Of a stretch of 64,000 nucleotides of DNA, positions 59,194-64,000 are shown piece after piece. Position 1 is the first letter of the stretch. The number at the start of each line of letters is the position of its first letter. Source of the stretch: Ancylostoma caninum. Taxonomy: Eukaryota > Nematoda > Chromadorea > Rhabditida > Ancylostomatidae. Position numbers and translations under genes: made by a program. The notes beneath the pieces were generated by a model. It saw only the letters and a program-made list of their open reading frames with translations. It ran no database searches and had not been told where the DNA came from. The stretch is from assembly GCA_037903475.1 (NCBI GenBank), contig JBAJFG010000015.1, positions 930,001 to 994,000 of the forward strand. Reading direction: 5' to 3'.

Positions 59194-61179
59194 CTGACTT
59201 CTTAGTTCAAGTTTTTAAGCTGCTATCGCGAATACATTGCTCTTTTTTGCAAGAATTTGCTACAACCAGATCTCAAAAAATCCACTGCTGCATGCTTCAA
59301 TAGCTAGTGTTATCAATCAACAGTACTGAGTAAAGAGATCCAGGACAATCCACATCCGCAAGCAATTCCATGCACCGCTCACCTACTATCACGTGATGCA
59401 AAAATGCGGCAAGAATCAATGTGCCAAGACTTTGTAAACCTTGTGAAAGCAAAGGCCTCTGTCAATGTACTTGGCGTAGTATAAGTCTATGCGCAAGCGT
59501 AAGATTCCTGCTGTCTTTGATAGCGGCTATAGAACGACAGATGACAAGCTGTGTGCTACAGAGCGTGTCTCAACTATCTTTCATTCCCCACTTTGATCTG
59601 ACCATTTCATTTTGGTGTTTTCTCAGCTGAAACGAATATGTCAGTTTTGTTCAATGTCCTGATAAAGTGGTTGGAAGTCACACCGTTTAGCAGTTTTGTA
59701 AATTTTCCTTCTAATTACATTTCTTGAAGGGTTCTTTCCCCGCAACTTTTGCTGCACATCGCTTCATCATTTCAACCTTCTGTTCAGGTTTATATTGAGC
59801 AATATTAAATTCAAGCGAACTGCTATAGGTAACGACTAACACTGTATTTGCCATGATATTTCTGGGTTATTGTCACAAACAGACAGAATGCAGCCACGCT
59901 AGCCATGTATGTAGAAGCTGCTCAAATGCAGAGTGCTTTCTAAAAACGTATTATCCTAGGATTGGAAACAATGGTATTTATCTTGTATTAAGAAGACTTT
60001 TTCGATCCTTGCTTAACTACTTGTTTTATAAAATTTTCTGCTGAGAAGTTTTTACTAGTCGATCCATTTTCACCAGCGGCACAAAGCTTGACCATCACAT
60101 TGGCCTCCTCCGCATTCGGAGCAAACAGCGCCTACTTTGTAGACGTGTTGGTTGACGTTGTTTCCGCTGTAATTCAAAGGAAATATCCGAATGTGCGGAG
60201 CAAAACTGGCAGGAATTTTGAAAGTCGTACCCAGGTTTGTACATGCATGCGACGTAGTAGAAGGAACTGCAGCGGTGCACAGAGCAGCCGATTTCCTTAT
60301 TATTCCACCAAGCCATCTGAATTGTTATTTTATATCAGAAATACAGTGCATATATGATAGTGTACACATTCCAGTCATACCTTGGACCAACTTAAAACAT
60401 TCCTGTTTCCTCTGCGAAACTCGCTGTTGTAGAACATCATATTAGATCTCATCCCAAACCTCGCCAGCTGGCTCCACCACGTGTACATGGCCTTAAGCAT
60501 AGCACCAACAGAAATCACTTTTGAGTTGGGGCAGGTGCACGGGGAAAGGATTTTACCGGGTTACTATTCTGAAGGCATCAAAATTGTCACCAAAACTAAC
60601 AACTGACATCGAGTTGGAGTGCATGCATGTGAGGTTCTGAGTAAATTTTTAGTAGGCGGTCTAAAATTACATTTTGTGCTGCTCCTGCGACACTGGTTTG
60701 GAGTGTGCGAAGAACGTGAGTGTTTACTTTGTACCCTGGATGAGTATACTGAGGTAGTCCCTTCGTGTTACAGCTCTGTATATATTGCTGGGCGTATGAC
60801 TCCGCATTGCAGGTGTACTTCTACAAACATTTCTGTTAGCAGTTCTCTATAGATTTGAATGGAAAATATTGATATGTCAGTCTTACCATACGGTACATAA
60901 GCGTTGCTGGAGGAGCGATTCCCCATCCCATGCTTGTTTCTGTTTGTCCCCTAGCCACACTTCCTCTGAAATTGGGGGTTTTGGTTGAAATGAGGTGATT
61001 CACAACTAAGACATGAATGGTCAACTTCTTTCACCTCCAGTTGTTGTGCATGTTAAGAAAAAGATTCCTGATTGAATTAGTAAGTCTTGGGTTCCCACAG
61101 TTGGGCTCTGAATACTTAAGATTTGAATGAATGTCATACTTCATGGCAGTCAGTTGACATGATATCGATTATAAAAAAA

Positions 61180-62248
61180 CTAACTCGGCCAAGGAGGTCT
61201 GGTTGGTGGCGCAGTTGTTGCAGGGGGTGGTGCTGGACCACCTCCACCCGGTGTTCCGGGACCAGCTCCACCTGGTGTTCCTGCACCGGCACCCGGTGTT
61301 CCTGCCCCAGCTGCCCCTGGTGTTCCCGCACCACCGGCACCCGGTGTTCCTGCCCCAGCTGCCCCTGGTGTTCCCGCACCACCGGCACCCGGTGTTCCTG
61401 CCCCAGCTGCACCCGGTGTTCCTGCCCCAGCTGCACCCGGTGTTCCTGCCCCAGCTGCCCCTGGTGTTCCTGCCCCAGCTGCACCCGGTGTTCCTGCCCC
61501 AGCTGCACCCGGTGTTCCTGCCCCAGCTGCCCCTGGTGTTCCTGCACCAGCTGCACCCGGTGTTCCTGCCCCAGCTGCACCCGGTGTTCCTGCGCCAGCT
61601 GCACCCGGTGTTCCTGCGCCAGCTGCACCCGGTGTTCCTGCCCCAGCTGCCCCTGGTGTTCCTGCACCACCGGCACCCGGTGTTCCTGCCCCAGCTGCAC
61701 CCGGAGTTCCTGCACCAGCTGCACCCGGAGTTCCTGCACCAGCTGCACCAGGAGTTCCTGCACCAGCTGCACCCGGAGTTCCTGCACCAGATGCACCCGG
61801 AGTTCCTGCACCAGCTGCACCCGGAGTTCCTGCACCAGCTACACCCGGAGTTCCTGCACCAGCTGCACCCGGAGTTCCTGCACCAGCTGCACCCGGAGTT
61901 CCTGCACCAGCTGCACCCGGAGTTCCTGCACCAGCTGCACCCGGAGTTCCTGCACCAGCTGCACCCGGAGTTCCTGCACCAGCTGCACCCGGAGTTCCTG
62001 CACCAGCTGCACCCGGAGTTCCTGCACCAGATGCACCAGGCTGACCTTAAATATGATTATGTGCATAGTTTCACAGACAAAGAAGCCCCAGTATTCTTTG
62101 AAGCTCCGTCGCCACAATGAGGCATTTACCGTGAACAACTTCCTTATTGACCAGAATGAAGGCAACCTAAATATAACCTTGTGATCGCACTATTAAAGAA
62201 GAGAAGCTATAACAGACTCACCGCACAGAACACTATTAGGCCAGCCAT
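61180..62248 (-). CDS. Secreted Gly/Ala/Thr/Pro octapeptide-repeat protein
   Basis: Three exons on the minus strand, 62248-62222, 62166-62130 and 62045-61180, give 309 residues. The first two encode [20 protein letters not shown] then HG, a signal peptide split by a 55-base intron; the second intron is 84 bases and its phase-1 junction restores [12 protein letters not shown]. The mature chain is about 33 copies of the octapeptide AAGAGTPG (24-bp unit), ending [20 protein letters not shown], then PS and TAG. Unit variants (GGT/GGG, ACT/ACA) are silent in this frame. Longer open frames in the other registers (RSSCTS, PEFLHQ, QELRV) lack a signal peptide and splice logic, and the QELRV register is broken by TAG at 61838. 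The composition suggests a structural cuticle, eggshell or surface-coat protein; the function is unproven. Confidence 0.78.
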
Positions 62249-64000
62249 TTCTAGTAGTGTATGTTCCAGCGTCTGGAGGCTCCTTTTATCTTCTCTGTGA
62301 TGTTGTCACTTTTCATTGTAAGCAGTAGTGCAGCAATATTACCATCCCGAATAACTGTTCATATGATGCCTCTTGTGCTTGTCGTACCATAATCTGTGAC
62401 CTGTGTCGAATCTGTGTTTGTGCTCATGCACTTTCACTTCCACTAAAATTCATGAATATCCATTTTCATTTTCACTAGAAGCATGGAGTACGTAAACATT
62501 TATTCCCACTGCACAGAGTCAAACCAGAATTCAAATTAGCATATGTTGCAGGAGCCACTGACTGCAAATATTCACTCACAGCTGTGTAAAAATATGAAAT
62601 CATTCAATATTTCGCAATGTGCCTCCGAAGCACGTGTGGTTCTTCCTAAATCCTTCATCAACGTACTGCTATACGGCCTACGACCAGCACTTCTAATTAT
62701 CAGTGAAGAACTGTAGTTCTTTATACCAGCGCTTCATGATCTTGTCTCAGCAGTTATTTTCCTATATTTTGACACTGTGTGGGAGAACAAATGAGGACGC
62801 GAGGGGAGCATCGAGCGAGCTACCTAAAAATGAACAGCTAAAGAAATCACTGAGGGACTACAACGCTTAGCACACTTCATATGGTCGCCTTCCTCTGGAG
62901 ACAAGGGGATAGACCAGTTGCAGACTATGTATCAAAAGGGCAGGCTGTTGAGTCCACATTACCATGCCGATCAGATTTTCTACCAATGTATCATATTTTA
63001 GCAGCAATAGTATGTTATGACTATGGTGACGCTGGCAGCAGAACAGATTCTTAACTGGAAATCGGCAAATCTGCTAATTCTGTTGCGCGCGGTTTGCCTG
63101 TCACATCCACTCTGTGGGTCGTCGAGGGAGTGATCGTGGAGGTTCCTTTGGGAATGCGATTGCCGTTAGCGTCAGTTACTCTGGAAAGGGGTAGTAGAGA
63201 AGTCCGAGAAGGAAGTCGACAATCTGAAAATGCTGACAGTCAGCGGTATGACAGTTGAAGGAATTTCTATGCTTCTTAGTCTATGCGGCTGAGTGAGCCC
63301 TTCTACAACTAAAGTGAGCGTCTCTGAATCTGTGGTCGATCGCGAACTTGCCACGCGTGCTGGTATCTCCGCCGTAATGGTATATCATAGGGGTGTTCTC
63401 TCCAGTCTTCTAATGTTTCTGTTGTAGCTTTCTTAGCTTCGCCCTAACAAAATGTTGCTTGCGGCAGAGGTTCTCGCATCATCCAAAATTGAGTTTAGGA
63501 CATTTGTGATGTTGCTTCCCAAATTCTTGTTTTTGCATTCTGAGGTGCATCAAGAATAATCATAAGTGTGCAGTTATAAAACAAGCACATGAACATTCAT
63601 TACTCAAAAAAAAACGCAACAAAGGAAAACAAATGACAAGGTGGAAAGAGAACGTGCTATATTAAGTAGTACGCTGCATTCTTTGCAGCATTCTATACAT
63701 AGACATAAGCAGGAAGTTTAACACAATATTTGACGAAAACCCCCGACAACTTACAATTGTTTACTCTGTGCAAAGTCCCATCACGTGGAAATAGTAGTCC
63801 ACAATAAAAAAATGAAGAGGAAGTCTATGAACGCACATCCCCTTTTCAAGGATAACATACTTAACTAAACAAAAAAAAACCATTGGTGTTCCTTCCTCTG
63901 GCACATGCCACAGTCCCGTACACAGTTGTGCTGTTTACGTTGATAGTGACAAACTTACAAGGGAAGGATACTAATGGGGTTCCGACAACTCATAACGTAA
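62249..64000. other. Right-end region without recognisable features
   Basis: The sequence is AT-rich with short open frames only. It should include the promoter of the minus-strand repeat protein just beyond 62248. No domain, RNA gene or convincing repeat was seen. Confidence 0.4.

Larger units (their letters stand above)
55753..61179. other. Intergenic, low-complexity and palindromic region
   Basis: No gene could be supported. It contains AGGCTTAGGCTTAAGC-type repeats at 56135-56225, an imperfect ~60-bp tandem repeat (57943-58270), CCACCAGGCCCCTCCA direct repeats (58570-58640), and a perfect-armed palindrome (59040-59193). Coding-like open stretches at 60070-60360 were not assignable. Confidence 0.45.

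Noticed and set aside
60070..60445. Possible exons encoding ASSAFGANSAYFVDVLVDVV and VHACDVVEGTAAVHRAADF
   Set aside because: Two different frames look protein-like, but no splice arrangement joins them in phase and no family was recognised.
61123..62184. 353-codon Cys/Ser/Thr-rich and 305-codon Pro/His/Leu-rich open frames on the + strand
   Set aside because: They are alternative registers of the 24-bp repeat. The minus-strand frame has a signal peptide in two spliced exons and closes in phase.

Overview
The window reads as nuclear DNA of a nematode, most likely clade V (Rhabditina/Strongylida). The evidence is genes split into many short exons by compact GT-AG introns with TTTCAG-like acceptors, probable spliced-leader acceptors just 5' of several start codons, nematode-like protein families, and many short palindromic DNA transposons in introns and between genes. 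Nothing bacterial or viral is visible. Exon models were built by hand from reading frame, splice signals and remembered family alignments; exon lengths and phases close exactly unless stated.

Left third (1-27 kb), gene-rich. An ORP9-type oxysterol-binding protein gene (+, 5' end missing, about 4.2-9.0 kb) is followed by three small conserved genes on the + strand: proteasome assembly chaperone 4 (12.6-13.5 kb), succinate dehydrogenase assembly factor 4 (14.2-14.6 kb) and COP9 signalosome subunit 7 (14.9-16.2 kb). The last two are spaced like an operon pair. An eight-exon cis-prenyltransferase gene (DHDDS, -) lies at 17.4-20.6 kb. A ten-exon zinc-finger gene (+, 21.8-26.9 kb) carries two copies of a MULE-transposon-type DNA-binding module.

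Middle (27-54 kb), repeat-rich. It holds two paralogous GT11 alpha-1,2-fucosyltransferase-like genes in the same orientation (31.0-34.6 and 48.2-53.3 kb), a small secreted Pro/Gly-rich peptide gene (39.2 kb), and a fragment of a nematode-type small protein gene (28.4 kb). Around them are a decayed mariner element with perfect 31-bp terminal repeats and TA duplications (41.3-42.5 kb), two hAT-like MITEs with 8-bp target duplications, several palindromic MITE families, tRNA-like repeats, and an indel-free 31-copy 22-bp minisatellite open in all three frames (45.5-46.2 kb).

Right part (54-64 kb). It holds the complete paralogue of the 28-kb fragment (-, 54.9-55.8 kb) and a three-exon secreted protein made of about 33 Gly/Ala/Thr/Pro octapeptides (-, 61.2-62.2 kb), hidden opposite longer but spurious open frames. 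The rest is low-complexity, palindromic or without recognisable content.

The recognised genes are mostly unrelated housekeeping functions: lipid transfer, proteasome and COP9 assembly, respiratory complex II assembly and dolichol synthesis. The surface-glycan and secreted-protein genes lie in the repeat-rich half.
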